Shown in pieces: positions 8,855 through 18,598 of a DNA stretch of 64,000 nt (position 1 is its first letter; each line of letters opens with the position of its first letter). This stretch comes from GMQP-bins7 sp963776565 (GTDB lineage: Bacteria; Actinomycetota; Thermoleophilia; Gaiellales; Gaiellaceae), in NCBI GenBank assembly GCA_963776565.1, contig CAVZNF010000002.1:450965-514964 (forward strand), read 5' to 3'. The translations under genes and the position numbers were made by a program. The notes under the pieces are model-generated. The model was not told the origin of the DNA. It ran no database searches and saw only the letters and a list, made by a program, of their open reading frames with translations.

Positions 8855-9858
8855 CGGTCTCCCCGAACGAACTCGACGATCTCCGACAGGTGTCCGTGCG
8901 CGAGGCAGACGACCGTGTCCGCTCCGCCGTAGTAGATCGAGATGCGGTCGAGCTCGCGATCGACGAGGGCGGCGCACGGAAAGACGACGTTCGGCACGTC
9001 GCCGACCTGCTCGTACTGCACCTGCGGCGCAAGCAGGTAGTCGCGGCCGCGAGCGAGGACGTTCCACGGCTCGTCGAGGTCGAGGAGCGCCGCCCCCATC
9101 GAGTACACGAAGCCGTTGCAGGACGTGAGGACGCCGTGGTACAGGACGAGCCAGCCGGCGTCGGTCTCGATCGGGGTCGGACCCGCGCCGATCTTCGTCG
9201 ACTGCCAGGAGAGCGGCACCGGGGCCATGACGTGACGGTGTCGACCCCAGTGCACAAGATCCGGACTCTCGGAGTAGTGGACGTCGCCGAACGGCGTGTG
9301 GCCGTCGTCGCTCGGGCGGCTGAGCATCGCGTAGCTGCCACCGATCTTCCGGGGGAAGAGCACACCGTTCCGGTTGAACGGGAGGAAGGCGTTGTCGAGC
9401 TGGTGGAACGTCTCGAAGTCGTAGGTGTACGCGAGGCCGATCGTCGGGCCGTGGTAGCCGTTGCACCACGTTACGTAGTAGCGATCCTCGAGCCACGTGA
9501 CGCGGGGGTCGTAGGCGTAGAGGAAACGCTCCTGGATCTCGGGCACGCGCGCGTCCGCCGGCGCGAAGACGATCGGATCGTGGTCGATCTCCCAGTCGAC
9601 GCCGTCCGCGCTGCGACCCGCGTGGAGGTTCATCACGCGCTCCCGGTCGTCTACTCGGAAGACGCCGGCGAACGCCTCGCCGAAAGGGACCACGGCCGAG
9701 TTGAAGATGCTGTTAGCGCGCGGGATCGCGTCGCGAGCGATGATCGGGTTTTGGCTCGATCGCCAGACGACGCCGCCCGCTCCGGCGGGCCGCTCCTCCC
9801 ACGGGATCGCCGCGCGTGCCGTGAGCGCGAGTTCTCGCTCGTCCCCGACTGCCGTCAT
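8851..9858 (-). CDS. GH130-family glycosidase/phosphorylase
   Basis: A 335-residue five-bladed propeller enzyme of the GH130 type. Family marks are the catalytic-aspartate region YAYDPRVTW, the segment NGVLFPRKIGGSYAMLSRP, and TKIGAGPTPIETDAGWLVLYHG. GH130 members phosphorolyse or hydrolyse beta-mannosides; the Lys/Arg and the GAGPTP loop resemble the phosphorylase subgroups. No signal peptide, so it acts on imported oligosaccharide. ATG 9858 overlaps the stop of the upstream ATPase gene (ATGA). Its place between transporter and isomerase supports cleavage of the imported sugar. Exact linkage is not predictable. Confidence 0.85.
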   Translation of the reverse strand: MTAVGDERELALTARAAIPWEERPAGAGGVVWRSSQNPIIARDAIPRANSIFNSAVVPFGEAFAGVFRVDDRERVMNLHAGRSADGVDWEIDHDPIVFAPADARVPEIQERFLYAYDPRVTWLEDRYYVTWCNGYHGPTIGLAYTYDFETFHQLDNAFLPFNRNGVLFPRKIGGSYAMLSRPSDDGHTPFGDVHYSESPDLVHWGRHRHVMAPVPLSWQSTKIGAGPTPIETDAGWLVLYHGVLTSCNGFVYSMGAALLDLDEPWNVLARGRDYLLAPQVQYEQVGDVPNVVFPCAALVDRELDRISIYYGGADTVVCLAHGHLSEIVEFVRGDR

Positions 9859-10753
9859 CGGCGCGCCGCCGTCTCGCCCGTGGTCAGGACGAAGTGGTCT
9901 TGCTCGATCTCGACGAGCGTTCCGGCCTCGGGCGCGTCGTCGTCGGCCTGAGGCGTCGGCCGCCCGAGCGTGCTCCACTTGGTGTGCAGCTGAGGGACGG
10001 AGGCGAGCAGCGTCTTCGTGTACGGATGCGACCGGGTTTCCGAAGACGAGCTCGGTCGTGCCCAGCTCGACGACGTTCCCGTGACGCAGGATCATCGTCT
10101 TGTCGCTGATGTAGTTGCCGAGCGAGAGATCGTGGGTGATGAAGAGAATGCCGAGCCCGCGGGACTTCAGGTCTCCCAGCAGGTTCAGCACGTCGATTCG
10201 GGTCGAGGCGTCGAGCATGCTGATGATCTCGTCCGCGACGAGCAGTCGGATGTCGAGCATGAGCGCGCGCGCGATGAGCATGCGCTGCAGCTGGCCGCCG
10301 CTCAGCTGGTGGGGGTACTTTCCGAGGACGTCGCCGGGATTGAGGCTCACGGCGTCGAGCGACTTCTCGAGCTTCGCGTGCCAGTCGGCCGCACTGAGCC
10401 CGGAGAAGTACTCGCTGCGAAGCATGGTGAACACGCGGTCGGCCTTGAAGATCGGGTTGTACGAGCTGAACGGATCCTGGAAGACACCCTGTACGTCGGC
10501 GTAGTACGCCTTCAGCTGCTCTGCCGCCGAGCGTGGAGATGTCCACGCCGTCGAAGACGATGTTCCCGCGGGTGACCTTGAGGAGCCGGAGGATCATCTT
10601 CCCGATGGTCGACTTGCCGCTGCCGCTCTCGCCGATGAGCGAGACGACCTCGCCGGGGTGGACGTCGAAGCTGACGTTCCGGACCGCGAGGAGCTCACCG
10701 CCGCCGAAAGCGCCGACGCGGTACGACTTGCAGCAGGTGTCGACCCTCAGCAT
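9855..10753 (-). pseudogene. Opp-type ABC transporter ATPase (OppF-like), frameshifted
   Basis: Second ATPase of an oligopeptide/oligosaccharide-type importer. Walker A GESGSGKST lies near residue 40, the signature LSGGQLQRM and Walker B LLVADEIISMLD follow in a second frame, and the C-terminus HPYTKTLLASVP lies in a third. The breaks are near 10527 (ISTLGG to AEQLKAYYADV) and near 10030. ATG 10753 shares one base with the preceding stop (TGATG), and the stop overlaps the GH130 start. Tight coupling and intact motifs suggest a working gene with sequence errors. Confidence 0.85.
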
Positions 10754-11706
10754 CAGGCTGCCGCCTTCCAGCACGCGGCCGCCTGACCGGGCACGACCTC
10801 GACGAACGGTGGCTCTTCGGCGCACTTCTCGAACGCGAGTGGGCATCGCGCCCTGAAGCGGCAGCCCGTCGGCGGGTCGAGCAGCGACGGCGGTCGGCCG
10901 GGAATGCCGCTCAGCCGCTTCTCCGCGTACCGCACGCCGACCTCCGGAAGCGACGAGAGGAGCATCCGCGTGTAGGGGTGCGCCGGCGCGTCGACGATCG
11001 TCTCCGCCGGCGCCTTCTCGGCGAGCTTGCCTGCGTACATGACGAGGATCGTGTCGGCGATCTGGTACAGGACCGAGAGGTCGTGCGTGATCACGATCAT
11101 GCTCTTGACGAATTCGCGGTCGCGGAATTCCACGAGCAGCTCGGAAACGGCTCGCTGGGTCGACACGTCGAGCGCTGACGTCACCTCGTCGGCGATCAGG
11201 AGCGAGGGGTCGAGCAGAGAGGAGAGCACCATCACGACGCGCTGCTTCATCCCCCCCGAGAGCTCGATCGGGAATCGCTCCAGCACGTCCTCGGGCAGCC
11301 CGACGAGCTTCAGGCGGCGTTTGAACTCGTGCACCACGCCGTTCAGCGGGATGTGCCGCGATGCGAGGAGCTCCGTCGCCATCGTCCCGATCTTGCGGGT
11401 CGGATTCAGCGCGCTCAGCGCGTACTGGGGAATGATCGAGACGTCCTTGAACCGGTGGGGATTCATCTTCCTGTCGTCCCAGATCGGAAGCTCCTTGCCG
11501 TCGAGCTCGACGTGGCCGCCGACGTACCGCATGCGCGTATCCATGCGAATCAGGCTCTTGCCGAGCGTCGACTTGCCGCACCCTGACTCGCCCGCGAGCC
11601 CCATGATCTCGCCGTCGGCGATCTCGAAGGTAGCCCCGTCCACCGCCTTCACGTCGCCGCGCAGCGATTGGTAGTACACCGTCAACCCGTCGACCTTGAG
11701 GCTCAT
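10753..11706 (-). CDS. Opp-type ABC transporter ATPase (OppD-like)
   Basis: A 317-residue cytoplasmic ATPase. Walker A is GESGCGKST (about residues 39-47), the signature is ELSGGMKQRV, Walker B is LLIADEVTSALD with catalytic Glu, and the switch His is in VITHDLS. The C-terminal oligopeptide-transporter extension (GCRFRARCPLAFEKC with clustered cysteines) is present; in this subfamily the cysteines can hold an iron-sulphur cluster. It pairs with the OppF-like protein. Related Opp-type importers carry beta-glucosides and beta-mannosides in Thermotoga, which fits the sugar genes here. Confidence 0.93.
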   Translation of the reverse strand: MSLKVDGLTVYYQSLRGDVKAVDGATFEIADGEIMGLAGESGCGKSTLGKSLIRMDTRMRYVGGHVELDGKELPIWDDRKMNPHRFKDVSIIPQYALSALNPTRKIGTMATELLASRHIPLNGVVHEFKRRLKLVGLPEDVLERFPIELSGGMKQRVVMVLSSLLDPSLLIADEVTSALDVSTQRAVSELLVEFRDREFVKSMIVITHDLSVLYQIADTILVMYAGKLAEKAPAETIVDAPAHPYTRMLLSSLPEVGVRYAEKRLSGIPGRPPSLLDPPTGCRFRARCPLAFEKCAEEPPFVEVVPGQAAACWKAAA

Positions 11707-11707
11707 C

Positions 11708-12670
11708 TCACTTCTCCCGGAGCTTGGGGTTGAAGATCTCGTCGAGCCCGACGTTCATCACGTACAGGCCGCCGACGATCGCGATGATCCCGATTCCCGG
11801 TGGCACGAACCACCACCAGGTTCCGAGGAGCAGGGCGCTCGAGAGGAACGCGTTGTTCATCATCAGCCCGAGCGACATCGATGTGGAGGGGCCCAGGCCG
11901 AGGAAGTCGAGGGAGGCTCCGATGAGGATCGCGCCGCCGAACAGGAGGATGAACATCATGAGCAGGTACGAGCTCATGTTCGGCGCGATCTCCGTGGTGA
12001 TGATCTGCCGTGTGCCTCGCCCGCTCAACCGGGCGACGTCCACGAACTCCCGCGTCTTCAGCGAAAACGTCTGGGCTCGCACCGCCCGCGCCGCCCATGG
12101 CCACGACGTCAGCCCGATGAGGATCGCCTCGGTCGCGTAGCTGTGCACGTTGATGTACGCGGCGACGATGATGAGGATCGCCAGCGTCGGGATCACGAGG
12201 ACGACGTTCGTGAGCATGTTCAGGACGTCGTCGACCCAGCCTCCTCGATAGCCGGCAGTGAAGCCGACCGTGGCGCCGAGGAGCCAGGCGATACCCCCGC
12301 CCAGGATCCCGACGAGGAATGCTGCTCGCAGCCCGTACACGAACTGGGCGAACACGTCCTGTCCGAACGACGTCGTCCCGAACCAGTACTCGGAGGACGG
12401 CGGCTGGTCGGTCGGCCCGCTGAACTCGAACGGCGTGTTGTCCGTGAGCAGGGGCCCGACGAGTGCGAGCACGAAGAACGCGAGCACGACGCCGAGGCCC
12501 ACCACGAACTTCCAGTTCCGGAGCGCGAAGTAGACGAACTCCGACCGGCGCCGCAGCGGGGTCGCGGCCAGCGGCCTGCCGCCTCCCGGCGCCGTGGTCG
12601 CAGTGGTCTCGAGGGACGGAGCCGGCGCTCCGGTCGTCACGACTCCCGCGTCTCGGTCCGAGGCCGCCAT
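11708..12670 (-). CDS. Opp-type ABC transporter permease (OppC-like)
   Basis: A 320-residue inner-membrane permease. A long cytoplasmic N-terminus (40 residues, Thr/Pro-rich) leads to the first membrane span (FVVGLGVVLAFFVLALVGP), then a periplasmic stretch with the OppC mark TDQPPSSEYWFGTTSFGQDVF, and five more spans. The EAA loop that docks the ATPases reads RLSGRGTRQIITTEIAPN. ATG 12670 shares a base with the stop of the upstream OppB gene (TGATG). It ends two bases before the OppD start region. Confidence 0.92.
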   Translation of the reverse strand: MAASDRDAGVVTTGAPAPSLETTATTAPGGGRPLAATPLRRRSEFVYFALRNWKFVVGLGVVLAFFVLALVGPLLTDNTPFEFSGPTDQPPSSEYWFGTTSFGQDVFAQFVYGLRAAFLVGILGGGIAWLLGATVGFTAGYRGGWVDDVLNMLTNVVLVIPTLAILIIVAAYINVHSYATEAILIGLTSWPWAARAVRAQTFSLKTREFVDVARLSGRGTRQIITTEIAPNMSSYLLMMFILLFGGAILIGASLDFLGLGPSTSMSLGLMMNNAFLSSALLLGTWWWFVPPGIGIIAIVGGLYVMNVGLDEIFNPKLREK

Positions 12671-13660
12671 CACGCGCCGCCCTGCATCCCGACCCGCGTT
12701 CGCGGGTCGATGAAGACGTATGCAATGTCGATGATGAGGTTCGCGATCAGGACACCCGTGATGAGGAAGAGGAATATCCCCTGGATGAGGAAGTAGTCGC
12801 GATTCTCGATCGCATTCAGGGTCAGTGTCCCGAGACCCGGATAGGAGAACACGATCTCGACGACGATGGCGCCCGCCACGACCGCGCCGAGCGCCAGCGC
12901 CAGCCCGGTGATCTGCGGGAGGAGCGCGTTGCGGTACGCGTACTTGCGGACGAGCTTCGTGGGCGCTCCCAGGCTTGCGAGGTAGTTCGAGTAGTCCGCC
13001 TCGAGCTCGTAGATGATCAAGTTCCGCATCCCGATGGCCCAGCCGCCGAAGGCGACGAGGAAGAGGGCGGAGAAGGGCAGGATCCAGTGGTGCAGGAAGC
13101 TGCGCGCGAACTCGATCGACCACTCCGGCTGCAGCTCTAGCCCGTACGCGCCCGAGACGGGGAAGAGGGCGAGGGTCGAGGCGAACAGCCAGGCGAGGAT
13201 GATTCCGAGCCACATCTGCGGGGTTGCGGTCAGCACGTAGCCCACCGGGAGCACGGTGTTGTCGAGCGTCTTTCGGCGGGCTGCGAGCGCGCCGACCTTG
13301 TTCCCCGCCCAGAAGCTGAGCAGGATCGCCGGGACGAGCAGCGCGAGCGTGTACGGCAGGGCGCCCATGATCAGCTCCGAGACAGGGGTCGGGAAGTTGG
13401 TGATGCTGAGCCCGAGATCGCCCTGGAAGAGAGCCGCCCAGAAGTTGACGTATTGCTTCCAGAGCGGGACGTCGAACCCGAACGCCTTGGTGTAGAAGCC
13501 CGTCAGCTCCTCCGATGCTTGCGGTTGCGCCTGCATGCGCGACAGGAGCCCCTCAATCGGGGTCGCCCGGCATGAAGCGCGGGATCGCCCAGTCGATCGA
13601 CACCGCGACGACGAACGTCACGATGTAGATGGAGACCTTACGGAAGAGGTAGCGCCACAC
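12670..13660 (-). pseudogene. Opp-type ABC transporter permease (OppB-like), one frameshift
   Basis: The gene starts at GTG 13660 (MWRYLFRKVSIYIVTFVVAV, first membrane span) and reaches the OppB mark PRFMPGDP, then breaks at a run of four C near 13562. Removing one C continues as IEGLLSRMQAQP and the frame then runs intact to 12670. Six spans and the docking loop YLASLGAPTKLVRKYAYRNALLP are present. A one-base change in a homopolymer is typical of sequencing error, so the gene is probably functional. It follows a strong hairpin after the binding-protein gene. Confidence 0.88.
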
Positions 13661-13693
13661 TGGACATCCCAATCAGATCGTCCCGCGGAGTGA

Positions 13694-13730
13694 CAACACC
13701 CCTCCCGGATGATCGCCGGGAGGGGTGTTG
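13694..13730 (-). terminator. Perfect 15-bp hairpin between binding-protein and permease genes
   Basis: caacacccctcccgg pairs with ccgggaggggtgttg around a 7-base loop. It stands between the binding-protein stop (13756) and the OppB start (13660) on the minus strand, with no U-tract. Such hairpins usually protect the binding-protein mRNA and lower downstream permease expression. Confidence 0.75.
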
Positions 13731-13755
13731 CTCGATCATTGGTGGTGCCTTCGGC

Positions 13756-15498
13756 CTACGTGCCCTTGACCGGCTTGAGATGCGTGAGCATGTCGATGCT
13801 CGTCATCTGCCAGTAGTTGTTCCAGGCCGTGGGCGTGTACTGCCCGGTCTTTGCTGACGGCCAGTTCGTCCAGTGCGTGGTGTTGAACATGGCCCACATC
13901 CCGTTGTACCAGAGGGGAATGGCAGGCAGATTCTGCATGAACGTCGTCTGCAGCTTCGACATCACTGCCTGATAGGCCTTCGTGTTGGTCGTGGGGGTCC
14001 TGTCGAGCAGCTGCGTAAGATGCCCATGCCTTCTGGCTCGAGAACCGCTCGTAGTTCACGGTCGTCTGGTTGTCCAGAATCGGCAGCTGGAAGATGTACT
14101 GGTAGTAGGTCCAGGGCGTGTTCGAGTACTGCCTGTCGTTGGCGAGGACCAGGTCGTACCGCGCGTGGCCGCGATCATCGACCAGCGTTCCGTAGTCCGG
14201 GTATCCCGGCGTGACCTTGATCCCGACCGCCTTCGCGCTTTCGGCGATGACCTGGATCGAGGTCATCCAGTCCGACCATCCGTTCGGGCACTGGATCGTG
14301 AGCGAGATGTCGGACCCGTCCTTGTTCTCGACATACCCGTCCCCGTCCTTGTCCTTGTAGCCGGCTGCGGCAAGAATCGCCTTCGCCTTGGTCGTGTTGT
14401 ACGAGAAGCCGTACTTGGCAACCGCCTTCTTGTCCACCCACTTGTTCCAGATCGGTAGCAGGCCTGTCGGGCTCGCCTTGTCGACGAGGCCCTGGTAGGC
14501 CTTGGCGAGGATCTGGTTCATGTTGACCGAGTACGCGAGCGCGCGGCGGAACGCCGGATCGTTGAGCGGCTTCTTCGTCGTGTTCGGGAAGAGCCACGTC
14601 GTGTTCGCACCCAGGTGATACGGGGCCGTGTTGTAGAAGGTCTTGAGCTTGCCCGTGATCGCCGATCTCGGTGCGAAGTTGTTGAAGAGATCGATGTTCC
14701 CGGCCTGGAAGTTGGCGAGCGCCGCCTGATTCGACGAGTTGTGGATGTCGACGACGTACTCGCGGCGCCGGCCTGAGGCCCAACGCCTTGGTTGCCCACC
14801 AGTCGCTTCTCCGCTGCCAGACGAAGGTCTGAGCCGTGGAGCTCGCACCTGACATATACGTGTACGGGCCGGTACCGGTGATCTGGCTCGCGTCGAGATT
14901 GCCCGTCGTCAGTTCGGTGACGCTGTACTTGCTGAAGACGTGTCGCGGGACGATCGCGACGTTGTAGCGGTAGAAGTCGAACTGCTGATAGCCGGGCTTG
15001 CCTGCGAACGTGAACACGATCGTGTTCCCGACAACCTTGACGCTCTTCAGCCCCGTCGACGCCCAAAGCGCGTTCTGCGGGTGCGTCGGGATCTTCAGGA
15101 GGTCGAAGCTGTACTTCACGTCCCCCGGCGTCAGCGTCGTGCCGTCGCTGAACTTCACGCCGCGACGGATGTTCATGACGTAGACGTTGCTGGTTCGCCA
15201 GGTGCCACTCGTGGCGAGCCACGGGATGAACGCACCTGTCAGCGGGTTGAACCGAAATGCGCGTCTCGTACGCCAGACCGATGGTGCCGGTGGTGAAGTC
15301 CCAGGTCTTGGCGGGGTTGACATCACCGTACGGTGCCCACTGGCTCCCGCTCATGTAGAACGTCTGTGCGCGGGGAAGCGCGAACGCCGACCGTTCGCCG
15401 GCTCCGGCCCCTGCGACTCCCAGGGAGACGGCGGCGACGAGGGCGGCGAGAGCCAAAGCGCCGACGATCGTCACCCTCCCTCTCTTACGTGGTGACAT
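13756..15498 (-). pseudogene. Opp-type ABC transporter substrate-binding protein, three frameshifts
   Basis: Extracellular solute-binding protein family 5, about 580 residues. ATG 15498 begins a signal peptide (RKRGRVTIVGALALAALVAAVS). Segments in successive frames give FNPLTGAFIPWLA, the family phrase MNIRRGVKFSDGTTLTPGDVK, then NDPAFRRALAYSVN, and finally LPAIPLWYNGMWAMFN with the stop at 13756. Breaks lie near 15265, 14760 and 14020. All parts of a family-5 protein are present in order, so the breaks look like small indel errors. It would capture an oligosaccharide (or peptide) for the OppBCDF genes just downstream. Confidence 0.87.
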
Positions 15499-15706
15499 TG
15501 AAATCACCCTCCTCTCGTGCCTCACTGGCCTCACGTTGACTCTCGGCGAGGCTTGACCCATACCGACTCATCTGCCATGCGTCCCTCCGTTCTCGCGCGA
15601 ACACATCCAAAGCGTGGCCCACGCGACGCAGCGCTCCATCGGGGTTGACCCTGATGCGATGCGTGAGAACTGCGGAGGCAACCATTCGATACCGGGAGTC
15701 AACAAC

Positions 15707-15725
15707 TTATCCGGTTCAGTGTCAA
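15707..15725 (-). promoter_or_regulatory. Candidate promoter and LacI-type operator of the importer operon
   Basis: On the minus strand a TTGACA box (15720-15725) is directly followed by TGAACCGGATAA (15707-15718), a CCGG-centred imperfect palindrome resembling the site at 16849-16860. The position, between the regulator gene and the binding-protein gene, fits repression by the adjacent LacI-type protein. No good -10 box was found, so this is tentative. Confidence 0.4.
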
Positions 15726-15761
15726 GCCTCTGTCCGGGGTGGAGATGTCGACGCGCGAGCG

Positions 15762-16803
15762 TCAGCGAGCGGTCGACGCGACGCGCGGAGCCGTGCTGCC
15801 GCGTGTCGTCAGCTCTCCGCGGGCCGTCTCGACGTCTCCGTGGGCAGCGCCGTCGATCGCAGCGAGGAGGTGGCGGGCGGCCGTGGCGCCGTAGGCGGTG
15901 ATGTCGCGGGTGATGGCGGTCAGCGGCGGATGGACGACCTGGCTGATCAGCGAGTCGTCCCATCCGACGATGGAGAGGTCGTCAGGCACCGCGAAGCCCA
16001 TCTGCTGGGCGACCCCAAGCCCGGTGACCGCGAGGAGGTCGCTGTCGAAGAGGATCGCGCTCGGTGGCGCCGGTAACGAGAGCAGCGTGCGCGTCGCCCG
16101 GGCGCCGCTCTCGGCGCTGTAGTCCGTCTCGACGGTCTCTCCCTCGAGTCCCGAGCTCGCGAACCGTTCGACGGAACGCCTCGACCCGCTGCTGCGTGTG
16201 CACGAACTCGGCGACGCCCGTGATATGGGCGACTCGCGTGTGCCCGAGCGCGCCCAGGTACCTGATCGCCTCCGTCACGACTGCCGCTTCGTCATGCCAA
16301 ACTGCAGGCAAAACGCGATTCTCGACGGGTCCGCCGACGACGACCGCGGGGAGGCCGAGACGGACGAGCTCGTCGACGCGAGGGTCGTCGAAGCGCAGGT
16401 CGACGACGAGCACGCCGTCCACCCGATGCTCGCCGAACCAGCGGCGGTAGACCTCGATCTCGTCGCGGACGTCGCGGACGAGCTGGAGCGTGAGTGCGAT
16501 GGAGCGCGTGGAGAGCTCCTGCTCGACGCCGGCGATGAACTCCATGAAGAACGGCTCGAGCGCGATCGTCCGCGCGGGCCGTGCGAGCACGAGCCCGCAC
16601 GCGTCGGCGCGGGCCGCCGAGAGCGCGCGCGCCGCACGATTCGGATACCAGCCGAGCTCGTTCGCGATCGCGACGATGCGATCGCGCGTGTGGTCGGAGA
16701 CGCCCGGCCGGCCGTTGAGCGCGTACGAGACGGCGCCCTTGGACACGCCGGCGCGCTCGGCGATGTCCTTGATCGTGACCCTACCGCTCCGCTGCTCTAC
16801 CAC
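15762..16803 (-). pseudogene. LacI-family transcriptional regulator, one frameshift
   Basis: DNA-binding repressor, about 345 residues. GTG 16803 leads into the helix-turn-helix VTIKDIAERAGVSKGAVSYAL and hinge helix NRAARALS; the periplasmic-binding-like sensor follows (GLVLARPARTIALEPFF, then FAVPDDLSIVGWDD, SQVVHPPLTAI). The frame shifts near 16150-16180 between VEAFRRT and LEGETVETDYSAESG. It lies between the importer operon and the divergent GH1 gene and is likely the local sugar-responsive repressor of both, probably through the CCGG-centred sites at 15707 and 16849. Which sugar acts as inducer is unknown. Confidence 0.85.
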
Positions 16804-16837
16804 TCGCGTGCCTCCTTCAGACGGAACGCTATCCGCC

Positions 16838-16860
16838 GTAGTATGCTCTTGACCGGTTAA
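16838..16860 (+). promoter_or_regulatory. GH1 promoter with CCGG-centred operator
   Basis: A TAGTAT -10-like box (16839-16844) is followed by TTGACCGGTTAA (16849-16860), a near-perfect palindrome centred on CCGG that abuts the GTG start at 16861. LacI-family sites are palindromes with a central CG. Transcription would begin inside or next to the site, giving almost no leader. Confidence 0.5.
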
Positions 16861-18219
16861 GTGACCAGCGCATTCTCGCACATCGATGGTCGGACACTCC
16901 CGCCTGAGTTCGTCTGGGGCGCAGCGGGCTCCGCCTACCAGGTCGAAGGCGCGGTCGCCGAGGACGGACGCGGCGAGAGCATCTGGGATCGCTTCGCAGC
17001 TGTACCCGGCGCGATCGTCAACGGCGACACCGGCGTGGTCGCGTGCGACTCGTATCACCGCTTCGGAGACGACGTCCGGCTGATGAAGGAGCTCGGCATC
17101 AACGCCTATCGGTTCTCGATCTCGTGGCCGCGGATCCTCCCGTCCGGCCGTGGCGGCGTGAACCAGGCGGGCCTCGACTTCTACGATCGGATGCTCGACG
17201 AGCTCCTCGCGAACGGGATCGAGCCCTACGTCACCCTGTATCACTGGGATCTTCCGCAGGAGCTCGAGGATCGCGGCGGCTGGCCGGCCCGAGACACCGT
17301 CGGCGCCTTCGCGGAGTACGTCGAGGTCGTGGCGTCACGGCTCGGCGACCGTGTGCCGAACTGGATCACGCAGAACGAGCCGTGGGTGATCTCCTGGCTC
17401 GGCTACGGCCTCGGGGAGCACGCGCCCGGTCGCCGGAGCGAGGCGGACGCCCTGGCTGCAGCCCACCACGTCCTGCTCGCGCACGGGCGTGCGGCCGAGG
17501 TCCTGCGGCGCGAGGCGCCGGCGGCGCGCGTCGGCGTCACGGTCGATCTCTACCCGATGTACCCGCTCACGGACGCCGACGAGGACATCGACGCAGCACG
17601 GCTCCTGGACGGCTCGCGCAACCGCTGGTTCCTCGACCCGATCTTCGGCCGTGGGTACCCGAGGGACATGCTCGAGCACTACGAGCACATACTTCCCAGG
17701 ATCGACGACGGCGATCTCGAGTCGATCGCGGCGCCGCTCGACTTCCTCGGGGTCAACTACTACAGCCGCGCCGTCGTTCGCGCCGGGCCGGATCCGTCGC
17801 GGCCGATCGCGGTCGACGTCGCCGATGCCGAGCGCACCGAGATGGGGTGGGAGGTGTATCCGGACGGCCTGAAGGATCTCCTCGTCCGCCTGCACGGCGA
17901 CTACGAGCTCCCCGACGTGTACATCACCGAGAACGGCGCGGCGTATCCCGACGCCCGCACCAACGGAAGCGTCGCCGACCCGCAGCGGATCTCCTACGTC
18001 GAGCGACACCTCGCCGCTCTCGAGGATGCGATCTCGGAAGGCGTTCCCGTGCGCGGGTACTTCCTCTGGTCGCTGCTCGACAACTTCGAGTGGGCCTTCG
18101 GGTTCTCGCGCCGCTTCGGGATCGTCTACGTGGACTTCGACACGCTCGAGCGTGTCCCGAAGGACAGCTTCAAGTGGTACCGGGACCTTATCGCGGCCCA
18201 CGGCGCAAAGAAGGCATAG
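16861..18219 (+). CDS. GH1 beta-glycosidase
   Basis: A 452-residue cytosolic family-1 glycoside hydrolase, the normal family length. It starts with the family N-signature region PEFVWGAAGSAYQVEGA; the acid/base is Glu173 in ITQNEPW and the nucleophile is Glu357 in YITENGAA; the aglycone-side LWSLLDNFEWAFGF is present. It hydrolyses beta-linked disaccharides such as cellobiose or mannobiose; the specificity is not predictable. GTG 16861 directly follows the candidate operator. It is divergent from the LacI regulator and is the only gene of the locus on the plus strand. Confidence 0.95.
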   Translation: MTSAFSHIDGRTLPPEFVWGAAGSAYQVEGAVAEDGRGESIWDRFAAVPGAIVNGDTGVVACDSYHRFGDDVRLMKELGINAYRFSISWPRILPSGRGGVNQAGLDFYDRMLDELLANGIEPYVTLYHWDLPQELEDRGGWPARDTVGAFAEYVEVVASRLGDRVPNWITQNEPWVISWLGYGLGEHAPGRRSEADALAAAHHVLLAHGRAAEVLRREAPAARVGVTVDLYPMYPLTDADEDIDAARLLDGSRNRWFLDPIFGRGYPRDMLEHYEHILPRIDDGDLESIAAPLDFLGVNYYSRAVVRAGPDPSRPIAVDVADAERTEMGWEVYPDGLKDLLVRLHGDYELPDVYITENGAAYPDARTNGSVADPQRISYVERHLAALEDAISEGVPVRGYFLWSLLDNFEWAFGFSRRFGIVYVDFDTLERVPKDSFKWYRDLIAAHGAKKA

Positions 18220-18221
18220 TC

Positions 18222-18412
18222 GTGAGCTACGCGGCGTCGAGTGCGGCGACTGACCGCGACGTCGTGATGCGTGAGAGCACGAGGACGCCGTCGTAGCCCG
18301 TCGCCGAGGCGACTGCGGCGACGCTCAGAGCGCCGAAGAGGGAAGCCGAATTCGGTGAAAGCGCTGAAGCTCCCGACGATCGAGCTGAGCGACGAGAGGA
18401 CAGAGGCTAACT
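18222..18412 (-). pseudogene. Possible C-terminal fragment of a membrane transporter
   Basis: Read on the minus strand with one frame change, this stretch gives a hydrophobic tail (SIVGSFSAFTEFGFPLFG and ALSVAAVASATGYDGVLV) and then ITTSRSVAALDAA and a stop, suggesting the end of a membrane protein. No start or remaining domain is present; the fragment stops near the tRNA-Lys half copy at 18448. It could be a gene cut by the recombination that produced that copy. Confidence 0.3.
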
Positions 18413-18447
18413 AGGGCCTTGAAAGGTCTGGTTGACGGACTTTCTCT

Positions 18448-18492
18448 GATGGGCAGGGCAGGGAGCGAACCTGCGACCTTGGGATTAAAGGT
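18448..18492 (-). repeat. 3'-half copy of tRNA-Lys (att-like)
   Basis: Forty-five bases match the 3' half (T arm, variable loop and part of the anticodon arm) of the intact tRNA-Lys at 38721-38793 with about four mismatches, in the same orientation. The 5' half is absent, so it is not a functional tRNA. Truncated tRNA copies of this kind mark the distal attachment site of tRNA-integrating elements. Confidence 0.8.
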
Positions 18493-18598
18493 CTTGCCGG
18501 AACATCCGCGGCGAACGGCGACGAGCTGAAACAGGCCGGATTGCTTAGGCGATGCCGTCACTGGGTAAGGCCTAATCAATCAACAGAAGGAGTACCGC

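Noticed and set aside
11696..12796. Plus-strand frame of 366 codons
   Set aside because: Opposite OppC/OppB; very rich in Glu, Arg, Asp and His, typical of an antisense shadow in GC-rich DNA.
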